A stretch of 64,000 nucleotides of DNA, from the NCBI GenBank assembly GCA_947846985.1, contig CANTUZ010000002.1, positions 135,307,889 to 135,371,888 on the forward strand, read 5' to 3'. The notes under the pieces were generated by a model, which did not search any database, had not been told where the DNA came from, and worked only from the letters and a program-made list of their open reading frames with translations. This stretch comes from Fratercula arctica. Taxonomy: Eukaryota > Chordata > Aves > Charadriiformes > Alcidae. The position numbers were made by a program, and so were the translations under genes. How positions within the stretch are numbered: the first letter of the stretch is position 1; each line of letters opens with the position of its first letter. Below are positions 49,731 through 60,905 of the stretch, piece after piece.

Positions 49731-50750
49731 GAGTTCACCAAGCCTCTCTCCATCATTTATCAACAAACTTGGTCAACAGGGGAGGTACCAGATGACTGGA
49801 TGGTGGCTAATGTGACGCCCATCTACAAGAAGGGTCGGAAGGAGGATCCGGGGAACTACAGGCCTGTCAGCCTGACCTCAGTACCAGGAAAGATCATAGA
49901 GAGGATCACCTTGAGTGAGCTCTTACAGCAAGTGCAGGGCAGCCAAGGGATCAGGGCCAGCCAGCATGGGTTTAGGAAAGGGAGGTCCTGCTTAACCAAC
50001 CTGATCTCTTTCTGTGACCATGTGACCCACCTTCTGGATGTGGGGAAGGCTGTGGACTTTGTCTATCTAGACTTTAGTGAGGCCTTTGACACCGTCCCCC
50101 ACAGCATTCTCCTGGAGAAGCTGGCGAATTATGGCATAGACATGTGTACCCTTCGCTGGGTTAAAAACTGGCTGGATGGCCGAGCCCAGAGAGTTGTGAT
50201 TAATGGGGTGAAATCCTCTTGGTGGTCGGTCACCAGTGGTGTCCCTCAGGGCTCAGTTTTGGGGCCAGTTTTGTTTAATATCTTTATCAATGATCTGGAT
50301 GAGGGGATTGAGTGCACCCTCAGTAAGTTCACAGACGACACCAAACTAGATGGGAGTGTTGATCTGCCTGAGGGTGGGAAGGCTCTACAGAGGTATCTGG
50401 ACAGGCTGGATCAACGGGCCAAGGCCAAATGTATAAGATTCAACAAGGCCAAGTGCAAAGTCCTGCATTTCGGTCACAACAACCCCAAGCAACGCTACAG
50501 GCTTGGGGAAGAGTGGCTAGAAAGCTGTCCGGCAGAAAAGGACCTGGGGGTGATGGTGGACAGCCAGCTTAACATGAGCCAGCAGTGTGCCCAGGTGGCC
50601 AAGAAGGCAAATGATATCCTGGCTTGTATCAGGAATAGCGTGGCCAGCAGGAGCAGGGAAGTGATCGTGCCTCTGTACTCGGCACTGGTGAGGCCTCACC
50701 TCGAGTGCTGTGTTCAGTTCTGGGCCCCTCTGTACAAAAGGGACACTGAA
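49731..50750 (+). pseudogene. CR1 ORF2 reverse transcriptase core
   Basis: Reverse transcriptase that in active CR1 copies element RNA at the nicked target. Motifs in order are [48 protein letters not shown] (motif A; catalytic Asp, nt ~50,061-50,092), [17 protein letters not shown] (motif B), and FTDDTKL (motif C, nt 50,328-50,348, usually FADD in the family; both Asp kept), then [37 protein letters not shown] and [23 protein letters not shown]. The frame is open through all of these. True CR1 similarity in this frame stops at about 50,750, where 8 bases are missing relative to the 2 kb copy. The remaining codons to 50,837 are out of frame. Confidence 0.95.
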
Positions 50751-51123
50751 GCGTGTCCAGAGGAGAGCTACCAAGCTGGTGAGGGCTCTGGAGACCAAGC
50801 CATACGAGGAGAGGCTGAGGGAACTGGGCATGTTTAGTTTGGAGAAGAGGAGGCTGAGGGGAGACCTCACTGCCCTCTACAACTCCCTGAAAGGAGGTTG
50901 TGGAGAGGTGGGTGTTGGCCTCTTCTCCCAGGTGAATAACGACAGGACCAGAGGAAGTGGTCTGAAGTTGCAGCAGGGGAGGTTTAGATTGGATATTAGG
51001 AAGAATTACTTTACTGAAAGAGTGGTCAGGCACTGGAACAGCCTGTCCAGGGAGGTGGTGGAGTCACCATCCCTAGAGGTACTTAAGAAACGTCTAGATT
51101 TGGCACTTCAGGGCATGCTCTAG
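50751..51123 (+). pseudogene. CR1 ORF2 C-terminal tail (shifted frame)
   Basis: After the 8-base loss the tail continues in a new frame: [46 protein letters not shown]-type segment and [23 protein letters not shown], ending LALQGML and TAG at 51,121-51,123. It matches the intact tail at 2.15-2.52 kb nearly residue for residue. Confidence 0.93.
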
Positions 51124-51219
51124 TGACAGAGATTGTAGGGGGTTTTTTGTGTGTGTATGGTTGGACTTTATGATCTCAAATGTCCTTTCTAACCATGAAG
51201 ATTCTATGATTCTATGATT
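51124..51219 (+). other. CR1 3' untranslated region and octamer tail
   Basis: About 95 bases with a T-run and GTGTGTATGG stretch, the GGTTGGACTTTATGATCTCA block, TCCTTTCTAACCATGAAG, then the terminal octamers. In CR1 this segment is thought to be what the reverse transcriptase recognises. It differs from the 2 kb copy by a few substitutions only. Confidence 0.93.
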
Positions 51220-54033
51220 TAACTAATATGAAATATAGCAAAAGCTAGATACCAATGTCATTGGTAGCCTGTTCCAATTCCATTCATATTTGGTGACTGG
51301 ATTCCAGTACCCTGTTTATGCATAACAATCCTTGTTGATTGCCACTTAGACGTCATATTATTCAGATCTATTTTCGTGGGTCATGTCAAAAATTATGCTA
51401 GTACTGTGCAAACAGCATAAATTATCTTCCCTTACTTGTAAATAGCCATCTTTTTTTATCAGCTGGTATATACTTTCTTGAATTTAAGTCTATCTTATAT
51501 TATCCAGCATGCAGTGTTGATCTACTCTGGTAAGACTAATGACTTTAATGGCAGAAAATAAAAAAAATGCACAGAAACGTATGATATTATAGTTATCGCC
51601 ACTTATTAAAGTCTCTAGTGCTTTAAAGAAGGAGAAGGTTTTGGCAGAATATAATTGTTAAAGTAACTCCAGTAAGACACCACCAGTCTGAAGAATTCAT
51701 GCCAAGAGAATAGTTTTTTTGGGTTTTGCTCAAAAATGGTACCTAGCAAAGTGAACAACTTTCTTTTATTTTACTTTTTTTTTATGTTCAACCTGAATAA
51801 GATGGCTGAGAAGCAATTGGGAGCTATATGACCAAAAAGGAGTGAGGTCAGCACCCTGTGGCTTGTATACCAATATATCCTATGGTTCGTACAATAAGGA
51901 ATTGTGAGAAAAAAATGTGTAGCTTATCCCTTTGTGCTTTGGGTAGCAACCCACAAATGCTGGAGAGCATTTTATTCTGATGCTTTTAGCCTTTCTTGCT
52001 GTGATATCTCTCACTACAGCACAGAAATCTCCATGGTAGTCTCTCTCCCTTGCACTTTATCCTGACACTCCCTTCATTCTCATATTCCCGGCCAGAAGAC
52101 GGAAAGCTTTGTTTGGGCAAATCTGCATTAGGAAAAAAAGTGTTCTGGCAGCAGCCTGGAATTGAAAGACACACATACATGTGTATGTGTACATTAATAT
52201 ATATGCATGTATGCACATATATGTGTATATATTTTAATACTTGTCATTCCTGCAGTAGTTGACTCATAGGTAGACAGAAGGTAGAAGGATAGGTGTGGAA
52301 GGTGGAAGGCAGAACTTAGAATAGCTGTGAATTACTGGCATAAGGACTTGGCCAGGAACTAGAGTAACAGGATCCAACTGAGCAATAACCTCCTTAATTT
52401 TTGGGGGTTTAGGGATAAATTGAGTAATTGCTGTCTGGAACTAAACCTTTCTTGGAAGCTGCTATTAAGATCCATTTAAGAACATGATTGTAAAAGTTTA
52501 CGTATTATCTGTAAACGGATAGCTTTTAAAAAATACAAGAGCACTTTCAGTGAACAGCGTCATGACTCTGTGAAATCTGTTCCAACTGAAGTTTAGAGGA
52601 CTTGGAAGTTATATACACCTTCTGCTTAACTCCAGATGCAAAAAACAGTGTAAGCCCATAGAGTGGGCAACACAGAGAACTTTGTAATCAAGAGACTTTG
52701 TTTCTGCACCTCAGTTTGTAAGACTTGGCAGGCACAAAGGAGTACAGAGGGCTTTCAAGTTATGCAAGAGAGAAAGTCACATAGATCCATACTTTGTACT
52801 TTAAATCAAGGATCTTCTATAGCTACTGAGTTTTCCAGTTGAAGGAATAGCTTCTTACCAATCTCCTAAGTCTTCTAAAAGGATTTTTGTGTGCAATTTT
52901 TCCTGCTACACCAGATGTGATGCATGTTTCAGTGCTGTGCATCTCTCCATGTATGAAGAAATATTGGATAAAATTTTGATACTATTGAAGTTGATGGGAA
53001 GTATCCCACTAGTTTCAGCAGGTAAAGGTTTTCATTTCTTTAGTTTGTATTGAAGAAAAAGAAGCCAGTGAACCAAATTATTTGACATTTTCATCTTTTG
53101 GAACTCCAAGCAGTACATCAACATGCCTTGTTTGACAGGTTTCTTACTCTCTTTTAAAATAAGTCTCCAGAGCTCGAGCTGTGCCCTTTTAGGGATATAG
53201 AATCGGTCTTAAAGAACACAAACTTCACAGCTGCAGCACTGGTAAAACAACAAGTAACTGAGATTTTTGTCCTAAGAAGAACACCTTTTAATTCATCAGT
53301 TGGACAAGTGTTTGGTTATTTCCCATGCTACACTGCAAATAGCCCAAATCCCAACTTTAATTGATAGGCGCTGGCTGACTTACCTTCCCTTCCGTCTCCA
53401 TTGGTTTTACATCTTTCAACAACTGTTCTCTCATGATCCTTCTCCTGAAAGCGATATCTTACACTGCAAATGTTATTTGCATCCCCAGCTTTCCTCTATA
53501 GAGAAGCGGATAGGATCTGACTGCAAACAATGGCTTGTCACTTATTGTCTCTCAGCTTCCTTACAAATGTACTGAAGGGCACTGCAGAAAGCGGGGAGTG
53601 TGCTGTCCTCATAACCTGCCAGTGTTCTTGCTGGAGGCATAGTGAGGTCTGCAATATATTTAGGCCACTAGTCTGAGGACAGCTACTTTCAAAAAAAAAA
53701 AAAGCAATCTAAGATAAAACCTATGTAAGGAGAAATAGGTGGTAAAAATAAAAATGCACTTAAAAGAACTCTTCAGATCCTTCTGAAGCTAAGAAAACTG
53801 GTGGCATATAATAGCCATGAAAATGTTCCTTCTTCCCAATAAAATGCCATGGATTAGGTTTTAATAAATGTTGATATTTACTAGGCAAAAAATTCTGGCT
53901 AACATTATAAAATTCTTACTACATGGATGGCCTTATTTAATAAGGCGAGGTAGCAAATTTACTGTGTTTGAAAACAGAAAGCCTGCTCTGAAGCTGGTTG
54001 GCGTGCATAGACAGCCTTACAGAATATGTACAT
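51220..54033. other. Noncoding; alternating purine-pyrimidine patch at 52.17-52.24 kb
   Basis: No gene was recognised. Bases 52,169-52,236 are a TG/CA/TA-rich run (ACACATACATGTGTATGTGT, then ATATATGCATGTATGCACAT) with strong self-complementarity and Z-DNA potential. Confidence 0.55.
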
Positions 54034-54076
54034 TTTTTGTAGACGAGCAGTCTACAAAAATAGACACTGTCTATTT
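54034..54076. repeat. Two overlapping perfect hairpins
   Basis: TTTTTGTAGAC (54,034-54,044) pairs exactly with GTCTACAAAAA (54,050-54,060) across the loop GAGCA. AAATAGACA (54,058-54,066) pairs exactly with TGTCTATTT (54,068-54,076) around a single C. The arms share bases 54,058-54,060, so the two stems compete at their junction. The second left arm also repeats part of the first (TAGAC / TAGACA). Confidence 0.85.
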
Positions 54077-57000
54077 CAGCTGCCAGTTTTTTACTTAAAC
54101 TATTAAACATATGGGTTTATTTGTTTAATATGTATCAGAATAATAATTGTTATTTAATTTTTAAACTATTTAAACTTTAGGATGAAGAGAGAAGTCCCTG
54201 TTACCAACTTAAAGCCTAGCTTACTGAATTGACTGTATTGGCAGTTCTATATGAAATCTGTTTTAACCTGTAATTTGAAATACGGTCTAAAAAGCCTGGA
54301 AAGAGCAAGAAGTGAGCAGACACAAGATGGTAAAAATAAAAATAGATGTATGAGTCTTCTTCGGACAATGATAACACTATAATCACGATTGTAATCTTTA
54401 TTTTTTGGTAGGGAAACATAATGTATTCTGCAGCAAAGTGAGTGGGAAGCTTTGTATGTCTGGCCTGTCCAGCCTTTCATCCTGGCTCCTCCCCTCCCAC
54501 TGGACACTATTTTCTCCAAAACTGACAGGTACTGATCACCAGGTAAAAAACTTCTGAATTTCCACGTCACTAAGGTTGATTGAACAGACTACCAAAGACC
54601 AAGGAGCATCCCTTAAAAAATTGGGGTATACTTGAAACTTAAAAGGGAAAAAAATCATTGTAAGGGATGAAAAAAATCTTTGCAGGTTTTATAGTCATTG
54701 GACTGACAAACAGATGGGCTTTTTTCTGTTCTGATCCGAAACATAACTAAGCATGAGGATCAATGGAATCAAAGACTTTACAAATGGTTGGTCTCTACAT
54801 TCTTTTAGTGCTTGAGAGTTTAGATTCCAGTTTTTAATAATATCAAGTAACGCATAAAATAACAATGATGTAATTTTTCCTTACCCAAATTAGCTTAAAA
54901 GTTGTTATAGAAAACATGTATTAGGTAAACATAATAACATTAGCAATGTTCATAGCATCTACAGAAAGCACTATTTCCATCATTATAAAGGTTTTCTATT
55001 TCACAATTTGTCATATCAAAAGTTTCCAATTTGCCAAACCCCATATATCATGCATACAGATGAACAGAGAGAATGCATTAATGAGGCAGATCACCCTGAA
55101 AAAGATGGAACTGACAACATTTGTAAGCTCAAATTTTCATTGATACTGAACTTAAGAGTTATCACATGAATCATACATAATTTATTTGGGTCCTTGGTGA
55201 ATAATAAAATCTAAGAAGGTAAAATATACATACAGCTTTACATTAGAAGAATTACCAGCTCACTTTAACACATCTCAAAATCACTGGTCTCCCAGTAAGT
55301 TGTAGATTTCCCAATACACACAGTTGGAAAAATTGTTGCTATGGGTCACCTGAAACTACAGTTGATGAGAAAAAACTTTTTTTCTTTAATGTATGGGTTT
55401 AAATCTTCTGAACCATGAAATATACAGGGACTGTAATATTTAAGCAGTAAAAGATCCAATTATTTTTAGAAAGCCTACAAATAAAGTTTAGTAAAATCAT
55501 TATTAAACTTGAATGCAGAGGTAGAATATCACTGTCATTACTGGAATTTGTTTCACAATGGCAGCCCGGAGATCAAGAGAGTGGCAGATCAGACCTTGCT
55601 CTTTTCTAAGTCTGCACAGATATGCAGCAAATAAATTAACATCTCTGGCTTCAAATTACCTATATGTATGGATAGAAAATTTCTGCCCTGAAGGGTTTTA
55701 CAGCATAAGCCATTCATGTGAAGTGTTGGGGGCAGAAGGAGGAATGTTTCAGAAGGGGAAAGTGCTTTGTGTTGAAGCACTTTCATAAATGGATTATACT
55801 GTTATCCGCTTGAAAATGCTCTTTGTTTCTAAGGTAATTTCATTTGGTATTCAGTTCCTTTCAGGTGTTGTTGCTTGCTTTCCCTTATTGAATCTGGAAT
55901 TGCATTTTTGCATGCTTTCTTGATTTTTCTAGCCATTAAAACAGTCTGTGCCAGTGAACTGGCATAAACTAGTGTTATCCTGCCATGCTGTTCCTTGCGT
56001 ATTCCTGTGAAGCTCAGCAGATGCCCTCTGTAGCTTGCTTAAAGTGTGTCTACAGTTGCAATAGTGTCTCCATGTGGAAGAGCAATTTGGGAATCAGTTT
56101 CCATAAACAAGGGGTGTAAAGGTGATAAAACTGGTTTCTTGGCTTATTCACACTGATTGCAGACAAAACAGCCTGGTAAACTGATTGTCCGCAAAAGGGT
56201 AACAGTTATTTATGTTGCTGATGTGAAATGTATGCAATGACTGGGGAGGAGCATGGATTTTTTACATATTGCATAGACATATTAGAGAAGTTTGTTCTTT
56301 CATGCTGGAGACTTAATTGAAACTTTCTGAGGTTATTTCTAACCTGTTTTTTTCATTTGTTTAATAACATGGACTGAAGATGCAGAAATCTTGAAATATA
56401 TTTCAATGATCACTTACAGCAATTTTTAATGCTGTATCTACAGCAATAACAATATGAACAGTAAAAAAACAGTAAACATTGAAAGCTAACAGTAAAAATA
56501 TTCATCTTTCATGGGGAAGGCTCCTACTTTGCTAATAGGTGGCTAAGGAAACTTTAGAAACTTTCTTTAACAGGACTTACTTCAAAAGCAAAAGTGCAAG
56601 ATAAACATGAATGGTGGTATGAAAGCTTTTTTTTTCTTTTTTTCCCCATAGTTGTGTTGTAGTTTTCCAGAAAAAAAAAAGAGCTATGAATGAAGGGTGG
56701 ATGTCATTGGTTTTCTGCTTTTTTTTTTTTTTTACCAAGGCTTGTTCTTGTTGTTCTCTAAAGAACATTGTTTAGCAGAGGTTTGAGCACAGTAGTCTTT
56801 TTAGGTAGCTTTCTGCCCTTGACAAGTACTTGGTGAGTTATGCTTGCCCCTCTGCCCTGAGTGAGATGTGGCAGGAGTCTCCCTTTGCAGGAGTTCAGTC
56901 CAGTATGTGAGAGGCTTCCCATATCGCAAACTGGACAGGAAGGAGTGAAAATTAGCAGTAAGTAAAGCATTTTCTGAATTGACTTATAGAGGGTGCATTA

Positions 57001-59285
57001 GTGAGCATGTCCTACTAGAATGCAAGAAAGATTCACAAATGCACCCTCTTTGTCACTCTCCCACAGGAGACAGAAATTGCTAGCACAGGCTGGATAATTT
57101 GAGTGTCTGCATTTTTATTTTAAAGGAGAAGAGTGGTGTGTGTTGGGGTAGCAGAGGTGAGGGTGTCAAATTAGAAGTCATAATTACCAGAAGTTAGTCA
57201 GAATTTCTTCTTCCTCCCCTTTCTCCCAAGCAAAGTCCAAGGATGACGTCATTCATCCTCTGCCCTCTTCCTGGTGTTCTGACCATCTTCTGCATTGGGT
57301 TTGGTTGCTGCTAGGAATCCCTTTATCTCAGGAGTTAATCATAGAGGGTAGGAAAGGAAATGGTGATAATACGACTCCTTCAGGATAGCAGAGTAAGCAA
57401 AACAGAAATGCAGTCCTTCCTTGCCTGTCTGACATTATTTCCACCCCATAGAATTACATTTAGTTCTCCATTTGATAGACCTCAAGGCACAGGCCAGATT
57501 CTTAATGTGAAACTTTTTGGTGTCAGCACCACGTCAGTTCATTTTTCTTGGCCTGCACCAACATGAATGAAACCTTTGCTGTAATAAATGAGGGGGTATT
57601 TGGGCCTTACTCTTTGAACACATGGTTAGTCTACGTTGACATATAAGGTATGGGACTTGTCGATTTTGACAGGCATGGGGACAGATGCATTTTTGGTGCA
57701 TCCCTATCTTGTAGTTATTCCTCAGTCAAGACGAATTCAACTACCTGTCCTACATTGGAGTCCTAGAGAAAGAGTACTCCTGGCTTTGGCCCTAGCACTG
57801 CCAGCTAATTTCTACCATCTCGGCAGAGGAAGCAGAGGCAAGTTTCAATTTTGTGTATGTAATGTTAATTCTACCCAAATGTCTCAAACAAGGTGTAAAA
57901 GTTCCTAAAATTCACTTAAAATAAATATGTTAATCCATAGATAGCTCCAGTTAGATGCATTACAAAATGTCACCTTGATGCTAGAAAGGAATATTTTGAC
58001 AAATGATTGTTGTTTGCATTTGGTATTGAATGATTCCATAGTCTTTCTGTGTTTAAAATGCTTGTCTGAACAGCATTTTTTACTATGGAAGCTATGCGAA
58101 TTTTTCTCAAATGTATCTGTAGCCCCTGTTAACATATGTATAGGAAGACTCCTTATCCTTCAGAATTCTGAGAAATACATGTAAAAGTGGAGAAATAAGA
58201 CCTGAAAAAATTAAGTGACTTGCCTTATGAAGATCTTTGATCTGAAAACTGAATTTAGATGTCCCAAGCCTGAAATGTCCTATGCAGAAACCTGTCCTTG
58301 TTCTCCAGAATAAAGCAGACTTCTGCATGTACTTCAGCTTCAAATGGCAACACTAATCAGTGAACAGCTTTCACACATTAACATTCTAAACGTATACAAA
58401 AGTGTTAACTACTTTGTTTTACTACAGTTGAGTCAGATTCAGACAATATGTACTTCAAACCTGAAAAATTCTCCAGTATGCCTTTGTAGTAAGTCATGTT
58501 ATATATCTACACCTTCATTAGTGTTGTCTAGGAGAATATCTGTTTCTAAGAGACTTTTATCACAGGTATACTACTCCGCAAAAGTAAAATTTATGCTCTT
58601 ATTATTCAGATAAAAACACTTCTACTCAGCCATCCAATTTATGAAGGAATGTTATTTTTTCAAGAATAAAAAAATAAAAATTGCTGCATATACCATCTTA
58701 AGTATGTGGTCACACACAACAAAACTAGAATTACTTATTTCCATTAGTTTGAAATAATCAGATTGTACCTGCACTGATGGTGTTAATCAGTAATACAGAA
58801 GAATGAACTCATTGTTTACCAGCAACGCAGAAGAATTTTGAAGACACCAATTTCCCTAAATTTCTGAAAGTTGGTGCTATTGCTGAATTTTTCATTCACA
58901 ACCTCTTTCTTTCCTCTTCACATTTTTGTGGATAAGTGGTTAAAATTAACTGAACTCACAATAAGGCAGTGGCTGTCTTGGAAGGCAGAGGCTATTAAAT
59001 GACACTGCTGTCGTGTCTCCAACATCCCAGACAAATCAACCATGCATTTTAGTAGTACCTATTTTATAAAGAGGATTTGCCCAAACAGGACAATACAAAA
59101 CCCTGATTCCCACAGTGAAATGACCAGCTATGATTCATGATAAGTGATTTTTGCCTGGTCTTTAAGAGCTGAAAAATTCTTGTTAGGTAAGTGCCTTCAT
59201 AACACTAGCCTTGCATTCTGTGCGTTTTCTTGACTTTCCTACCTTATTCTAATTGAATTGCTGCTTATTATAGCTATTTTAAGGA
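54077..59285. other. Noncoding, nothing recognised
   Basis: AT-rich sequence with homopolymer runs near 56,624-56,645 and 56,719-56,733. Frames of 60-107 codons lack motifs, and several overlap on opposite strands. Confidence 0.5.
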
Positions 59286-59495
59286 TCAATACTCCTTCAT
59301 GGGGCCAGGATGAATAAGAATCAATCTGAACACTTCAGAACCTTCGTCAGGAATTGCTTCAAATAGCAGCCCTTTCTCTGCAGTAATCTGTGCGATTCTG
59401 TTAGCAGCATCAGTCACTGACAACGAGACACCTGAACTGTGTTTCTTTTCCTGTTCATTGGGATCTTTCATTGTTACAGAGACTGATATTCTTTC
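59286..59495 (-). CDS. Candidate small ORF or terminal exon, unknown protein
   Basis: A minus-strand frame of 61 codons from the ATG at 59,471, in good start context (AACAATGA), to TGA. It is open for 8 more codons upstream to a stop at 59,496-59,498. The peptide has the balanced, protein-like composition that other frames here lack: a polar start (KDPNEQEKKHSSGV), an amphipathic-looking stretch (LSVTDAANRIAQITAEKG) and a hydrophobic end (VFRLILIHPGPMKEY). On the minus strand a branch-point-like TTCTAAC lies about 20 bases before candidate acceptor AGs, so it could be a last exon. I do not recognise the family and would not exclude chance. Confidence 0.3.
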   Translation of the reverse strand, partial: ERISVSVTMKDPNEQEKKHSSGVSLSVTDAANRIAQITAEKGLLFEAIPDEGSEVFRLILIHPGPMKEY

Positions 59496-60654
59496 TTATA
59501 AGGTTAGAAAAGATCCATAATAGCTTTTATACCATTATATTTGAAACTCTAGACTTCATTAAAACACTCTTCAGCTCCTTCACTTCCAGCCTCCTCGCTG
59601 CTTATGAATTATTCAGGGTAGATTTCACTTGAGGTAAATAGTTTGATTTGAAGGTTTTTGTATCTGGATTTAGATGCAACGAGAAGTGCTAAACGCTCAG
59701 AATTTTAAGTGAGGAGAATTGCAGAGGCTCAGCTATTAAGATGGAAGACATTTGCCGTTAGTGCTCTGGGGCTGCCATTGAGATCTCAGCGCGGTGCTAT
59801 TTGTCATTCTGAAGTAGGTAGGCATTATGATGCCTGGAGTATAAATCAGCCTTTACATGGTGTCGAGTCCTGAAGCACTTTGAACACTCTAATCCACTTC
59901 TGAGTTAACAGAACATTTTTGGTTTTACAAGCTTTAAAGTTTCCCTTTTTATTTAACCCTGCCATCATGTTATTAATCATCATTATTTTCCTAGAATTTT
60001 ATATACCTCCCTGAATACAGTTCCTAATGTTTTGCTTCAAAGTTGTGGCGATGTCACTGAGATGAGCTTTAGCTTCAATCACCTAGAAGAAACGCAGTTT
60101 CAGCAAAATTAATTTTATTAATTCTCCTCACTTAAAGAGGAATACTGGCTTTTCCTACTAGCAGGCTGGGCAGACCAGCATTATTTGGCTGCTCTACCAA
60201 AGGGTTCTGTCTGTGCTTTGTCTCCTTCGCCCAGTTCTGAGTAGTATCATGTTAGTGTTACCTCCTGGACAGAGTAGCAGTTTCCACATGGCTGTTTTTA
60301 CCTTATGTCTGCAGTCCAGTAGTCAATATTAGCTCAGCACAGCAAACTCTTTTAAATGCTGATTACCTTCTCTCATCTGGGCAGCTAGCCCACATACAAA
60401 GGCTCAGTTCAGAACCTATACCTACTGTAGGATGTTAGTTCATTGAATCTCAGTTTCTGCTCTTGCACGGGCTGACTAAATGCTTTAACCGTCAGACAGC
60501 ATTTCAGCATTTTGTTTATTGCATATTGCTACACATAGCATCATGTAGATTTTAGTGAGATGGTAAAATTGTGCGGTCAGTTGAACTTACAGTGTGTTTA
60601 CAGGTGGAGTTGTTAGCATTAATGAAGTCCATTAAAATCACTTTGTTTTTCCTG
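59496..60654. other. Noncoding, nothing recognised
   Basis: If the minus-strand exon candidate is real, this would be the intron upstream of it. No matching upstream exon was identified. Confidence 0.45.
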
Positions 60655-60905
60655 CCGGGCAGCACAGTCTGCACGCACTGGCTGCACGCCCTCGATTGCG
60701 AATACGCAGCGATGGAGTCAGTGTTATGAAACAGCCAGTAACTCCCTGTGAAGTGACAGCAACGCCAGTTCAGCTGGATACGTCAGTGCCAATCCACTTC
60801 TGCGCTGTGCACCGAGCCCCCGCTCTGGTGCAGCGGGGTTAGGAACTCTGCCACGCCAGTCGGCCTGGGTGGAGGGAGAGGAGCTGCCAGTGGTATCATC
60901 CCGAT
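60655..60905. promoter_or_regulatory. CpG-rich pocket, candidate promoter, first exon or regulatory element
   Basis: I count 16 CpGs in about 250 bases, with GC well above the flanks, whereas most of the window has CpGs hundreds of bases apart. A 42-codon minus-strand frame (MAIGMIPLAAPLPPPRPTG at its start) crosses it with no known family. It lies about 1.2 kb upstream, on the minus strand, of the exon candidate at 59.3-59.5 kb, so a minus-strand transcript starting here is conceivable. It is too short for a standard CpG island. Confidence 0.3.

Larger units (their letters stand above)
48245..51219 (+). mobile_element. CR1 LINE, near-complete ORF2 copy
   Basis: About 2.97 kb covering essentially all of CR1 ORF2 (endonuclease, linker, reverse transcriptase, C-terminal tail), a ~100 bp 3' untranslated region and the ATTCTATG octamer end at 51,201-51,219. 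The recognisable start near 48,245 is coding (VNPQKGDK, EPRDKGPRMG), so the 5' untranslated region and ORF1 are missing. No target-site duplication was seen. It carries at least three endonuclease frameshifts, one nonsense codon and one late frameshift, so it is inactive. Its 3' portion is nearly identical to the copy at 1.93-2.63 kb. Confidence 0.97.

Noticed and set aside
48242..51225. Target-site duplication around the long CR1
   Set aside because: No matching direct repeat was seen at the two edges; CR1 elements usually lack clear duplications.
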